Positions 45,153-56,639 of a DNA stretch of 64,000 nucleotides are shown here, piece after piece. Both the position numbers and the translations under genes were made by a program. A model generated the notes under the pieces. The model did no database searches. It was not told where the DNA came from and saw only the letters and a list, made by a program, of their open reading frames with translations. Where the stretch lies: assembly GCA_030407085.1 (NCBI GenBank), contig CM059585.1, forward strand, positions 68,994,501-69,058,500, read 5' to 3'. Numbering within the stretch: the first letter of the stretch is position 1; each line of letters begins with the position of its first letter. This stretch comes from Trichopria drosophilae. Lineage: Eukaryota; Arthropoda; Insecta; Hymenoptera; Diapriidae.

Positions 45153-46234
45153 TCTTCTGATGTATCGAAGCATGTAGCGTCGATATACCTCATCACCAGA
45201 GGTATACTGACGGGTGGGTATACCTCCCCCTGCGAATTTTCATAAGTGGAGGCAAGCCACTTTGCAACTCTCTGCATCTTGTTACCGTAATCGGTATCAT
45301 TTTGCGCGAGATGCAGATTCAGTCGCTTATAATAATCTAAAAAAAAATATAAAAAACGTAATAAATATTAAATACATTTTTAATCATCAATTTAATCTTT
45401 AAAAGATAATATTAAATTTACCATTTTTAATTTCGCTGACGAAGGTCATACACCTTTGCTCCGGCTCATGGTGGATGAAGTCTTGAAGGGTGGGCTATCG
45501 AAACGTTGCATTTTCCCCCCTCAGGTTACCTTTCGTCAGGTTATCCGCTCTGATGTTGCGTTCGTCGTCTGCTGTAATCGATGAGTTATCCGAACCAAGA
45601 TCGTTCGTATTGACAGATGGCGAGTCATCCCACAAACGCTCCAAATCTGTGTAAAAGAATAGAAAAAACGTCATTCGATGATTATGTTGGGATGTAATGA
45701 CACCTGATCGTGTCAAATTTTTCCTGTATATTTATGAAGAGACAATGCGTGGAATTGTATCAAATTGCTCGGGAATAATTGTATGCAATGAACCAATTAT
45801 TTTTTACATAAAAATGCACGAAACGAAACGAGAACCAAGGCAACGAGTCTTGACGCACGGTGCGAAGCGAGCAAGTTGACACCCCGTTGCAATCGCTCTC
45901 AATTCGCCCTTGATATACTATTTGCTTAATACGTATATAAATTATTTCACTTACCTATATCTGTTTGGTATTCATCCAGGATGCTTTGAAAGTGCCGACT
46001 GTTTCGGTACCCTCGCGAAATCAAAACATCTCCTGTGAGCCGCATCGCTGTGTCACACCGCACAATCAATTTATCGTAGAGGTTTTGCAAAACGTCGCAC
46101 TCCAGAGCATACCGTATTATCTGGCGGAAATTATGGCACAATCGTTCAAACGATTTCCGATGGGCACTCGCACCATATCGAAGCCCGAACTGGTCAATTA
46201 TTGTCGGATGGGTTGTACCAATGAACGAGATCAT
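45153..46234 (-). CDS. Predicted spliced segment upstream of the polymerase, unknown product
   Basis: On the minus strand, four open segments can be joined through canonical GT...AG introns with matching phase: exon a 46234-45955 (starts MISFIGTTHPTIIDQFGLRY, donor ATAG/GTAAGTG), exon b 45646-45530 (acceptor TTTTACACAG, donor GAAAG/GTAACC), exon c 45481-45422 (acceptor CCCTTCAAG, donor ATG/GTAAAT), exon d 45336-45153 (acceptor TTTTTTTTTAG, donor AGA/GTAAAAG). Lengths 280, 117, 60 and 184 keep phase 1 through exons a-d. The next segment would be the acidic start of the polymerase at 45073 (acceptor GATTTAAG), but its phase does not fit exon d. No domain is recognised. It could be a separate host or element gene, or a spliced 5' end of the polymerase gene. 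The prediction rests on splice signals only. Confidence 0.4.
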
Positions 46235-46713
46235 TAGGCAGATTGTTTTTCTTCAATTTGTTTTACGCGATTCCATTTTTTGTTTTAAACGAACCCACGA
46301 ACTAAAGACAAGTGAGAACTGGTAACTATGTTCACCAGTTTTACACATCTATGATGATTTCGTCGCTCTACTAGAAAACATATTTTTCTCAGTTAAACCT
46401 TTAAATTATTACAAAAACACTAGTGAAAACAGGCCACTTTTCCTCAAACCTCACGAGAAATAATTCTATCTTATGTGTTTCCAATAACTTACATACTTTA
46501 TAGTATTTCTTTCCTTTTTCTTATATAATGTACAAAACTAATGTGGAAATGTTCACAGAAACTTTACGTTAAAACTTATCGCCTTACGCGATACAAAAAT
46601 AAATGTCAAAGAGTTTAACATACTCTTCACAATGTCGTACGGTGCGAAAGAAGTTCTATTCGAACAAGTCGCCAGCGATAATAATAATGATGAAAATGGG
46701 GTTAGTGATAATG
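46235..46713. other. Gene-free stretch
   Basis: No gene or repeat recognised between the predicted exon and the R1-type fragment. Confidence 0.45.
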
Positions 46714-47692
46714 CTATTTGCATGTAAATGGTTCAAAGGGTGCTCCCAAGTCTGCGCAAAATTTTACTTCCTCGTGTCGAGGAAACGATCTTGCGTTACC
46801 CGTTCCACCATCTCCATCGTCATTTTCTTTTCCGAGTAACCTTTCATTCACTATCTGGTACCCTTTTCGGCACATGTCCTCATCATCACATATTTCTTTC
46901 CAGGTTTTCTGTTTCGCTATCTTTGTTGCTTTTTCAAAACTTTCTTCTTCCCAGTGTATTCGCACCAGTAAGAGAATTATAACTCCACGTCCCCACTATC
47001 GATGCTTCTGGTGTATTTTCTTCTACTTTTAATACAGTTTCTCCTGAGCTGGGAGATCTCAGGACTCCACCAGGATCTCGGTTGGCCCCACTTGACGTTT
47101 CTTTTTTATGCATGCACTAGTTGCATAACTCCTGTAGTCAATTCGAGAATGTTTCGGCGGTTAGTTCGTTTTCATGTTTTTCGGTAGCAGCGTTCCATAG
47201 TTTTTCTTCGTCGATTTCTTGACATTCCAGCCCTCGAGCTTGTTCCGCCTTAACTAAGTTTAAATGTCCTCGATTACGAAGGTAATAAAACTGATCGCTG
47301 AGGGTTTCGTTATCATATACCATCCATTCCGAAAGAGTACTAGCTATATATGTGTATAAATCCATAATCGTATTTCACAAAGGTCGGTTTCTCACCTCTG
47401 TTGGTGATAATTAGGTTCTGTTCTGAGCTCTATTCAATTAGTCTCTCTCCTCTCATGTTGAATTTCATTTCCCATTGCGTGGCTTTTGCATTAAAGTCAC
47501 CTACAATTATCGCTTCCTCTTGATTTGTTCTCCCGGGGACTGTAGGATGTCTTGCTCTTCCTTAACTGATATATTTGGCGATATGTAGCAGCTATATTTG
47601 ACGAACTTATTCGTGCGAGCATAGCAGAAACCATTCCCGCTACCCTGTTCATTCACAACCTTCGGGTTTACACAGTAAATGGCTGTATCCAA
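46714..47692 (-). pseudogene. R1-type LINE ORF2, endonuclease region (fragments)
   Basis: Three minus-strand frames in the correct order. 47692-47507 has the apurinic-type endonuclease block NGFCYARTNKFVKYSCYISP (R1 proteins have a similar VYSCYISPN). 47365-47138 carries the end of the endonuclease domain, WMVYDNETLSDQFYYLRN (usual form ...TLSDHxYI...). 46965-46714 has the linker before the RT, KQKTWKEICDDEDMCRKGYQ. The stretches between are in other frames with stops. The reverse transcriptase itself is missing. Confidence 0.72.
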
Positions 47693-48300
47693 GATGGTTC
47701 CTTAATCCAGTTAGAATTATTTTTGATAATATTTTTATTCGGTTCGCATACTGCGAGTATGTATATTGTGGTTTTACTATGCCAGGATTTTATTCCCCGG
47801 ATTTAGGTTTACCCGTCTTTCGGGTTGTTTTCTACTCCATCTGGGCTTCTCTAATTTTTCTTATTTTCCTGTCCTGTCTCTGAAGGGCTGTCGATTCTTT
47901 TCCTTCTTTTCATGTTTTTGTCCTCCTGGGCTTTCTTCAGATGTGAAGCCATTTCCCGGAGGGAAGTCGCTCTGTCCAATTTTGGGGACGGTACTCCTAG
48001 TGTAGGAACCCTACTCTCTGTTAAATTTCTTGCTGTAGCATGACCACTGTTGGGGACTGTTATCGCCCTTCCACCAGCAATATTCCTCGATTTCATTTTG
48101 TCTGTGATTCCCTCCTACATCCTTGGGCCACCGCCCACTGCCCCACGGCCTTCGCCGCTTGACAGTCGGAAGCGATGGGGGATTCGGATAAAGCTTTACT
48201 CCGCAGGTACTCATTTTTATCAGCCGACATTTTTCTATGAAGCGGAAGGGTAAACCATGCTTTCCTTGGGGTTATTTTCGCGGTTTTCCTTCCGCTAGAA
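47693..48300 (-). other. Possible R1 ORF1 remains
   Basis: Sequence upstream (minus strand) of the R1 endonuclease, where ORF1 would lie. Short frames 48096-47851 and 48214-48011 are rich in Lys, Arg, Ser and Pro but show no clear CCHC knuckles. Called only from position. Confidence 0.25.
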
Positions 48301-48477
48301 CGATTGCCCGCCAGGGCTATCGTGTTGGCTCCGCACGTGAAGACTGGTTTTAGTCCTCCCTAGGTGTTATATTTCTCCGGTACCCATTATATCTAATGAG
48401 TGTTCCTCTATCCGCACCTGGGAGATGCTGGATGCGAGACCAGAAAGCCTGATACGAGATAGACACAGAGATATATG

Positions 48478-48494
48478 GATAGATAGACGGACGA

Positions 48495-48527
<33 letters not shown>

Positions 48528-48552
48528 TAGACAGATATATAGATAGATAGAG
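48478..48552. repeat. (ACAG)n/(ATAG)n microsatellite
   Basis: A run of ACAG units bounded by GATA-type units. Confidence 0.95.
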
Positions 48553-49056
48553 ATTTTCATTAAAACCCGTAATAAAAAATTACGGAATCGATTTTTCAAA
48601 ATTCGGGCTCTGTAAGGGCAATTTTAATTACTATAGACGGTATCCTAAACAATGTTAAGGAAATTAATTGAGAAGTGACCGAGAATTATCAGTAATCAAT
48701 AAAAATGACTTATTTCCGAAAATTCCCGGTCAGTTCGCAATTAATATCTTTGGTATTTTCTAGGAAACTGTTTATAGTGCTTAGAATTGCCCTTACAGAG
48801 CCCCAATTTTAAAAATGTTATTCAATTATCTTTTATTTACGTTTTTTAGAGAAATTTCCTACCTTACCGGCGGCGGACCACTTTAGAACCCTCTTAATTA
48901 TCTTCTTGACCGCTTTACTTAAATAACATTTTTTGTTGTGTAATTGGGAAAGATTTTACATATTTCTGCTGCAAGAAGAACATTGTATATTTAATGTGTT
49001 GTGGAAATATCCCGTATCTCCGACATCTCAAAGGATATATTCTTTGGGTCACTAGT
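48553..49056. other. Non-coding stretch with a partial Penelope-like duplicate
   Basis: The segment near 48933-48990 (GTGTAATTGGGAAAGATTTT, then ACATATTTCTGCTGCAAGAA) resembles 49755-49805 of the neighbouring Penelope-like fragment, suggesting two partial copies in tandem. No open frame survives. Confidence 0.4.
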
Positions 49057-49820
49057 TTACTGATTGTTGTCAGAGTTCGGGAATACAGCTTTAAAAGAAA
49101 ACGAACATGAGATCCGAACGTTGTATATACCCAGCGTTGAAGTATTCTGGTTAGTTACTTTATTATTCCTCAAGAAGGGTAATTTGAAATCTAGTTTCTT
49201 GATTGAGATGCTTTCTATGTATTCCATAACCAGATCTGCAGCGATTGGTGATAATAGTGACCACATGGGTACACCATATACTTGTTTGTACACTTTTTCT
49301 TAAAATTTAAAATATGTGCTATTTAGAACTAAATCTAATCCATTTAAAAATTCTTCTTTTTATAAGGACGTGAATGTGGAAATTTCACGCCATTCTTTAT
49401 TGATTATATATAGAATCAAGTGTGACGAGATATTTGTGAATAGGGAGACTACATCGAGTGAAATTAATTTGTGATTCGGTGGTAATTTTATATTTTTTAA
49501 TTTTCTTCGGCAGTCCCACGAATCTTTAATGTACGATTTCGATTTTCATCTTATGTTACTTAGTATAGATGCATAAAATTTTGCTAGATTACATGTGGGT
49601 GAATTTTTAGTAGACTCAATAATTGCATATGGCACTCCTTTGTGGATTTTTGGTAACCCATAGGCCATTGGAATTACTCCATTGTTTTAATCCATTTCGC
49701 CATATTGGCATGAACCATCTGTAATTGTTCTCATCTTTTTACCAGAGAATTTATTTATTGTGTAATTCAGACAGATGTTACATATTTCTTCTGTAAGAAG
49801 GCCATTGATACTATTGTACT
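49057..49820 (-). pseudogene. Penelope-like element reverse transcriptase fragment
   Basis: On the minus strand, from 49700 downward, the frame reads AYGLPKIHKGVPYAI, then NSPTCNLAKFYASIL, the palm motif HKLISLDVVSLFTNI (catalytic Asp in SLDVV), and KQVYGVPMWSLLSPIAADLV, the VPMGSPLSP motif with Trp and Leu replacing Gly and Pro. These are typical of Penelope-like reverse transcriptases. Several stops interrupt it, the YVDD motif is missing, and no GIY-YIG endonuclease is seen. It is a truncated, inactive copy. Confidence 0.82.
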
Positions 49821-50232
49821 CGGATAAAATTTGATGAAAAAAACATAACCTCACCTTATTACTGTTAATTTACATTTTCTTACATAGTTGGTATTGTATG
49901 TCACATGCGATGTTTATGCATCGTTTTTTTCATGATAACTGTACATGTGTGTAGAAAATGTTATTTAGAAACTATTTACTGGATAAAGCAGAGTATTGTG
50001 TAAAACTTTTATCTGTTGTTGGGCATCAAGACTAACTTTTTTTAGTTAAATTACTCATTACTTCAAATTACTGGTTGAACAGAATTTTCAAAAAAAATTA
50101 ATGATGGTTATTAAGTATTTTACTTACGTGTATTATTAAATTAAAAAAAAAACAAGTTAAACAAAAGATCATTTCGGTCTGACGTTACAAACGTGACATG
50201 TGCTAATTATTAATATATAAGTATAAAATTAT
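49821..50232. other. Gene-free stretch
   Basis: AT-rich; nothing recognised. Confidence 0.45.
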
Positions 50233-50705
50233 ACCCCCTCGATTTGGATTGTACGACCTTGATGCGGTGAGGGGGCTTAGCTTATGCCTGCAATCCTGAG
50301 ATGTAAGCGGCACGATTGTTTGGTATGTAAGCGGCATGAGTGTATGGTATGAACGTTCGGAACCCTATAAACGGGTTTCCGTTGAATGGGAGTGTGAATG
50401 GGGCTTGAGGATTACGCCCCATCTCAGACCTTCGAGCTGAAGGGGAAATGGGGCAATGGACTCTGAGGTATTTGCGACCAAGATACGATCCCCCAATCCA
50501 CAGGTGGGAGCCATCGTGCATAAGGATGCATGGTACAGGGGAAGCTGTACTTCTAACGATGCCCTTGGGATACCAGGCGCCCTCCCATTGTATTTAGCCT
50601 TCACTCCGTATCGCGGGGCTCTGCGGAGTATGACTTTTAATTCCTACGTTACTCGTGGGATTCAAATGGAAGAACACGATAATATTAAAAAACAAAAAAT
50701 GAAAC

Positions 50706-51637
50706 TATAGCTGCTTTAATAAGCACGGAATCAAATCCAGCCGATATCCAAAGCACGGATTCAGTCATTGAGGATGCAGAAGGTGCACCGTCGGGAGCGG
50801 GCTCTAAGAAGCCCAAACTAAACGGAGGCACCAGACGCAGGCTCAAGGAGTTACTAAAAGAGTGCGTCGAATTCAACGAAGCTCGAAATCGCGCGGTGTC
50901 AAGCACGGGCGCGAAAAGTACCGCCGATAAAGGGAGTAAACGAACGAGATCAGAGGAGCAAACCCCGTAGACCGACCAAAGAAGAATCCTAGGGTGGGCA
51001 AACATCCAAAGCCTACTTTTCGGGATGTTCTTGGGTCGGCCAAGGTGAGAGTATGCATTAACACTCCCATGTCTAGCGAGCAGCTCAGTGCCTTGCAAAA
51101 CGCCATAATCAAAAGGGTGAACGAAACCCGTGATTCTGGCCCTGGACCAAGGTTCCTGGGATGCAAGCGCAAGACAGGGTGGTTACTTCTCACTAGTGCG
51201 GACGAAGAGACCCGATCGTGGGTCCTCGGAAACGCGAAGAGCTTCAGACCGTGGAAGGGCGCGGAGTTACCCATCCTTAAAGAAGACGAGCTCCCAAAAC
51301 CGAAAGTGGGATTCGTCTGGATTGGTGGCTCAGACGCGGATCCGGCCGAAACGGTGCTTAGGCGACTGAAAGTGCAAAACAAGGGCCTGCAGACAGACCA
51401 CTGGAGGGTTTTAAACGGGAAGGTTGAAGACAAGGGACAGACCTTAATAAACATCTGGCCTTGCACGATGCCTCCTATGATACCCTGCAGAGGATCGAAT
51501 ACAGGCCCTTCTTGGACTTTGGCCAAGTGCTGATTCGGGTCAAAAAGCACGGCCAAGGAACAGCCGCAGACGGAATGGAAGTAGGTGACGAATCCGCCCA
51601 AGAAGAACGACAATCTACTTCCAATGCAGCCTCCTAG
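50706..51637 (+). pseudogene. LINE ORF1 with a DUF4780-like domain
   Basis: The N-terminal part (50706-50970) is a Ser- and Lys-rich region in one frame, with an RRRLKELLKECVEFNEA helix. The main frame, 50994-51533, matches the DUF4780 pattern common in arthropod LINE ORF1 proteins: MSSEQLSALQNAIIKRV, then GPRFLGCKRKTGWLLLTSAD, WVLGNAKSFRPWKGAELPIL, and KPKVGFVWIGG with VQNKGLQTDHWRVL. After a frameshift the end of the domain continues to about 51637. It probably binds RNA and packages the transcript. At least two frame breaks. Confidence 0.75.
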
Positions 51638-51729
51638 AACATCCAAGGAGGAGAGGTGAGGAACGAGGGTATGGCTTCACAAGCCAAAATGCCCAATCCC
51701 TCACCTCCAAGTATGGACTAACTTCTCCG

Positions 51730-52651
51730 CGTTAAGAGTGATACAGGTGAATCTCCATCACGCGGCAGCCGCATCGGCCAAGCTGTGTAGGGGGTTTGAC
51801 AGAGATCGCCTTGACGTGGCGTTGATACAAGAACCCTGGATTAACAACATCCAAGTTCAGGGTTTTGGGGGAGCATGCAATGTGATATACAATACTTGTG
51901 GCGCCAAACCAAGAACTTGTGTCATATTTAATAAAGATACATAATTTCTGCCAGTTACAGAGTTCTGCTCAGACGACCTGGTAGCAGCAATAATAAAACA
52001 AGTAAAAAGGGAGCAAGGCATCATCGTTTACTCAGCCTACCTACCCGGAGACATAAATGATCCTTCAGAACAGCTAGTAGGAATCTGTAATTTTGCAGCT
52101 AGAAGGAAGCTGCAATTAATCATTGGCTGCGACGCAAACCGCATCACGCGGTGTGCGATAGTACCAACATCAACAGCAGAGGTGAGTACTTGCACAATTA
52201 TATTTTATCTAAAAATCTCCGTGTTCTGAATAGGGGAAACAAACCCACGTTTGTAACCATAAATAGACAGGAAGTATTAGATATAACGACAAGCACGGGC
52301 ATAATTGCAAATAAAATTGTAAGATGGCACGTATCCGATGAACTATCCGCGTCAGATCGTAAACAAATAAGGTTCGAGATAACTACTTCAAAAACATATT
52401 CAGATATTAAGTATAGGAATATAAAGTCTACGGACTGGTCTAAGTTTAGGGATCAATTAAAAAATACGATGGGTAACGTTCCGAAATCCATTAAATCTAT
52501 TGAAGATATTGAGAATGCCTTAAAGTCCCTACATAAAAGTATTATAGAAGCATATCATAATAGTTGTCCTGTTAGGAAAAAGAGAACTCATAGGGATGTC
52601 CCATGGTGGAATCCGGAATTAGGTAAGCTGCGAACACAGGTCCGTAAATAA
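51730..52651 (+). pseudogene. LINE ORF2: apurinic-type endonuclease
   Basis: Endonuclease-exonuclease-phosphatase fold. IQVNLHHAAAAS near 51738 is followed by LDVALIQEPWINN with the metal-binding Glu. A stop (51942-51944) is followed by LVAAIIKQVKREQGIIVYSA and by LIIGCDAN, the usual GDFNAH-like motif. 52151-52651 completes the domain (NSRGEYLHNYILSKNLRVLN, KPTFVTINRQEVLDITT) and the linker HRDVPWWNPELGKLR. One frameshift near 52145 and one stop. Confidence 0.85.
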
Positions 52652-53960
52652 TTTAATAAAGCAAAAAAAGACGATAATTAGCCTGAGTACAAAATACCTC
52701 TGACCACTTATAATGATTAAATAAAACAAGCAAAAAAAGTCTCCTGGAGAAAATTTTGCGAGGAAATTAAATCAACCACGCAATGCTCCAGGATCCAGAG
52801 AGTTATGTCAAAAGGTCCTGGAAACAATCTGGGCTCTCTCAAGAAGCCAGCTGGATCATACACAGAAATCGAAAAAGAGACGCTAGAGCCAAAACTCATT
52901 TTCCGGAATCGGTAACCAAGGAAGAGGGAAAACCTGAAACTAGATATTGATAAAAATGACGGTGCCATCTCGAAGGCATATAGGCTCACAAGGCTTATCT
53001 CATTCCTGCTAAAAGCCATGGAAAAAATAATAAACTATCGGATTAAGGAAACAACCCTAAGAACGAATGAAATTAGTGTTAAACAACATGCTTATCAAAA
53101 AGGCAAATCTACAGACAGCTCTGATGGACCTAGTAGATAGGCTGGAGAAGACGGCTCTGATGGACCTAGTAGATAGGCTGGAGAAAACACTAGAGGATAA
53201 GGAGGTAGCCCTATGTACCTTTTTAGACATAGCAGGCGTCTTCGACAACACATCCATTGAAACCATAATAAGGGAGATGGAAGCGAAAGAAATAGAGGAA
53301 CCTACAATCCAGTGGGTAAAATTTATGCTGACCAATAGGATTGTGGTATCATCTCTATTAGAAGAAAAACTAGAAATACAAGCCACAAAAGGCTGTCCGC
53401 AAGGAGGGGTATTATCTCCACTCCTATGGACAACTGTAGCGGATAGCCTATTAAAGAAGATGGAAAACGCTCACTTCGACATACAAAGTTACGCAGGTGA
53501 CATTGTAACAGTAGTAAGAGGAATCTGCCTAAATACTCTAAGAGACAGAATGCAGGTGGTACTAAAACTAGTGGAAAAATGGTGTTAAGAAAATAATTTA
53601 ACTGTAAATGCGGATAAGACTATCGCAGTCCCCTTTACGTGGAGGAAAAAAGTATTTATAAAAAAGCCACTAACAATCTTTGGAAAGGAGATTAAAGTCG
53701 CAAGCAATGTCAAATATTTAGGAGTAATCCTAGACAAAGGTTTAACTTGGACCGAACACCTGGAACACTTTACGACAAAGGCTTTTTTGCCTTTGCGATC
53801 GGTTGCAGAATGATGGCGAACAGATGGGGTCTGAATCCTAATATAGCTAAGTGGCTATATGAGATGGTAGTGAAACCCATAATCACATACCCATCATCTG
53901 TGTGGGCAAATAAAACTAAACAGAAAGGGTGTATAAAAAACTTAAATAGTATCCAGGGGT
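52652..53960 (+). pseudogene. LINE ORF2: reverse transcriptase with YADD changed to YAGD
   Basis: The fingers (RLTRLISFLLKAMEKII, HAYQKGKST) are in short frames; the main frame 53067-53588 has FLDIAGVFDNTS (first catalytic Asp), KGCPQGGVLSPLLW and SYAGDIVTV, where the catalytic YADD has become YAGD. An exact 36-bp in-frame duplication lies at 53118-53189, doubling TALMDLVDRLEK. A deletion before 52965 removes part of the fingers. The thumb follows in 53600-54055. The enzyme is dead. Confidence 0.88.
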
Positions 53961-55128
53961 TTACATGCATATTGATTACAGGTGCGATGGGATCCACTCC
54001 GATCGAGGCTATGGAAGCACTGCTCAATATATGCCTCCTCTGCACTTATGTGTAAAGAAAGAGGCAATGAGAGCTATGTGCGGAAGGCTTGGAGGGGGGG
54101 GGGGGATCAGCATGGCTATCGAAAAGCATGCAAGACCTAGAAAGAAAAGACCTGGAAAGAACTACTAGACGACTACCCTTGATAAATATGATCAAGGATT
54201 ATAAAACCACAGACTACAACTTTACGCAGATGTTTTCTGTGGAGATAAATGAAAACCATACAACGGAATTCCTAAAACATGGGGCCCTGATATGGTACAC
54301 TGATGGGTCGAAAAATGGGAATAAAACAGGATATGGAATATATGGCGAAAAACCAAGCTGCAGTGCAGCAGGCAGGTTAGGAAGACACACGACTGTACTC
54401 CAAGTAGAGATGTACGCCATAATAAAGGGCGTACATCTAAACCTAGGAAAAAAGTATAGAAATCAGACAATCTACATCATATCTGACAGCCAGGCAGCAC
54501 TAAAAGCCATCCAGTCAATGGAATTAAGATCCAAACTAACATGGAACTGTAATGCACCCTGAACACACTAGCACAAAACAACCAGGTGAAAGTGTGCTGG
54601 GTAAAAGGACATAGCGATATTGAAAGTAACGAAAAAGCCAACAAACTCGCCAAGGAAGGAGCAAGGGAACGATTCATCGGGCCCGAACCTACTTGTGGAA
54701 TAACAAAAAATACAATAAAGAAAACTCTTAATATATGGATTCGAAACACAGCTATCATCCAGTGGAACAACATCACCACAAGATGTGAGCATTCAAAATT
54801 ACTGATAAGAGGTTTCAACACAAAGGACCAGAAGGAACTACTAGACCTTAGTAGAATAAAACTGAAAAAGATCGTCAGTACACTCACATGTCATTGCAAA
54901 TTGAGCAAACACATTTATAACATGGGGATTGCCAATAGCAAAGAATGTAGATTATGAGAGTTGAAAGATGAAACTCTACTCCACATTCTAACCGATTGTG
55001 AAGCCTTATGTCATAAAAGAATGATGATCTTAGGAGACTACCTACTGAAACCAGAAGAGATCAAAACAATTCCGCTACACAAAGTCTTTCAATTCATGGA
55101 AATGATTGCGTTTAGCAGCGAAATGTAA
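53961..55128 (+). pseudogene. LINE ORF2: RNase H and C-terminal Cys/His cluster
   Basis: RNase H with its acidic residues visible: LIWYTDGSKNGNKTGYGIYG (Asp), VEMYAIIKGV (Glu), IISDSQAALKAIQS (Asp), and, after a frameshift near 54562, VKGHSDIESNEKANKLAKEG (final His/Asp region, with Asn for the usual Asp in ADxLA). The C-terminal cluster LTCHCKLSKHIYNMG then DETLLHILTDCEALC matches the CCHC module ending many Jockey/I-group ORF2 proteins. A poly(G) run lies near 54093-54102. Confidence 0.85.
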
Positions 55129-55170
55129 TTTAATGCGGCCGACACAATAGGTTTCAGAAAGGGTAACGCG

Positions 55171-55540
55171 GTGTCACAGGGTGTAATTGTCCAGCCGATG
55201 ATATATATATATAGGATATTGAAGATGGGTGAATTGTTAAATGTAGACTTGGATCTGAGTGTCATTATTTGGGTTAATCGTATGAATAAATTAGCATCAT
55301 CGAACCAAAATGCCAGTAAACCTGCTTTAATTAATGCAAAATTTTCTAACGCAGGACTTCGCTCAAGTTTTATTACAGCGATGAGAGCACGAAAAACTCT
55401 TACTACTGATGAAATCTCGCCAACTTTTAATAAAGTTCGAGTTTTCTTGAACTCATTTTTACCGGTGGACACTTTGAATCTAAAAAAAAGCTCGTGAACT
55501 TCATCGAAAAAAGTTCAAAAAATTTGATTACACAAAATTC
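55171..55540 (+). pseudogene. LINE ORF1 fragment, FP-like domain
   Basis: The plus-strand frame from about 55226 (MGELLNVDLDLSVIIWVNRM) has the pattern of the FP-type or L1-ORF1-like domain in insect LINE ORF1s: a hydrophobic dIxxxxR start, then KFSNAGLRSSFITAMRARKT, and VRVFLNSFLPVDTLNL before a frameshifted, basic KARELHRKKFKKFDY. It is unrelated to the LINE that ends at 55130 and is truncated by the mariner-type fragment at about 55540. Confidence 0.55.
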
Positions 55541-56630
55541 CAGCCCAAACATTGGTTTTCTGTGGATGTTGTGTGTGGGTATCTCAAATCCAATGAGGAT
55601 TTTGTCTGACCAATATCGCATATTGTGTCTAATAACTTGTCCATTCAATTGAAACATAGCTTCATCGGAGAAGCATATCCAGAACTTAAAAAACTGATTT
55701 TCGTCACACCGTCCCATCATTTCCTCACAAAATTCTAATCTGCGATTGAAACGTCTTCCGCAAGCTCTTGCACAAATTTTATTTTATATGGATGAAACAT
55801 ATAATTGAAACACATTCTTAGTATTTCATGGACAGACGATTTGCCGATACCAGTTTGTTGCGCAATCTTCCTAACTGAAGTATGGAACTCCTCAACAACA
55901 CAAGCACAGACTGCTACACTGTTATCTTCGTTTGTAGCCATTTTTGGTCTCCCCGATTTTTGACGATCTCTGAAAGAGCCAGTATCGTCAAATCGAGAAA
56001 AAGTTTTACAAACAGTTGATTTGGATATGGGTAGACGATCAGGATGGGTATCATTAAACTGTTGGGGGACTTGTTTAAAATCCAAAATGGCCTATCCAAT
56101 ATGGCGTCCGAAAGCTCTTAATTTGTTGGAAAAAATTTTAAAACTTGCCTAAAATAAAAATTCTGTGCATGTTTATAGTGCTTTTTATGCTATCCGATGT
56201 ATTTTGACCACCCAAACACGAATCCACTCATCACCTCACATTTTTTGTAACCTCAAAAACAGGTAAAAATAGATATTTTTGATAAATGGGGTCACTTAAT
56301 TCGGCAATTGTCAAAAACCTTCATTTGTTCAAAAGTTACTGGATTAAAAGTTTTAAAAGTCAATTATGAATGCTAAAAATTGATCGCAGCGCCATCTATG
56401 CCTAGAGTTTTGAATTCGTCTCGAAAAGACCTTCCAAATGAGCCCCCACCTATGTTGCCATTTAAGATATTCATCCCCTTCGTGTCTCACGCCCCCTTGG
56501 GGTAGGGGGTTGGAACCCCGCAGAAAAAATAGATTTTTTGAAAAATCGTTTCACGTGTTTCAGTGATTTTCGAAATATCTTTTCTTTCAAAAATTACAGG
56601 ACCGTTTCCATACTTTGCGGACACCCTGTA
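55541..56630 (-). pseudogene. Mariner-type transposase fragment with one intact terminus
   Basis: On the minus strand, 56085-55735 encodes the helix-turn-helix half: PISKSTVCKTFSRFDDTGSF, DRQKSGRPKMATNEDN, then VRKIAQQTGIGKSSVHEILR. After a frameshift, 55720-55541 begins the catalytic domain with the first Asp in CFSDEAMFQLNG and RHNMRYWSD. The rest of the domain is lost: the continuing frame below 55541 is only the antisense of the FP-like ORF. The right terminus is intact: TACAGGGTGTCCGCAAAGT on the minus strand, ending at 56630 next to a TA. Confidence 0.8.
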
Positions 56631-56639
56631 TATAAAATT

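Larger units (their letters stand above)
50233..55130 (+). mobile_element. RNase-H-bearing LINE (I/Jockey group), nearly full length
   Basis: A 4.9-kb non-LTR retrotransposon with all parts in order: 5' UTR, ORF1, endonuclease, reverse transcriptase, RNase H and a C-terminal Cys/His cluster. The 5' end is placed where CCCCCTCGATTTGGATTG begins after AT-rich sequence; the 3' end near 55130 is approximate and no poly(A) is evident. A 26-bp tandem duplication (TGTAAGCGGCA...TGGTA) lies in the 5' UTR at 50301-50352. Confidence 0.82.

Noticed and set aside
55170..55195. Left terminus of the mariner-type element (CACAGGGTGTAATTGTCC)
   Set aside because: Only the ACAGGGTGT string matches; the following bases do not match the right terminus and an FP-like LINE fragment lies between.
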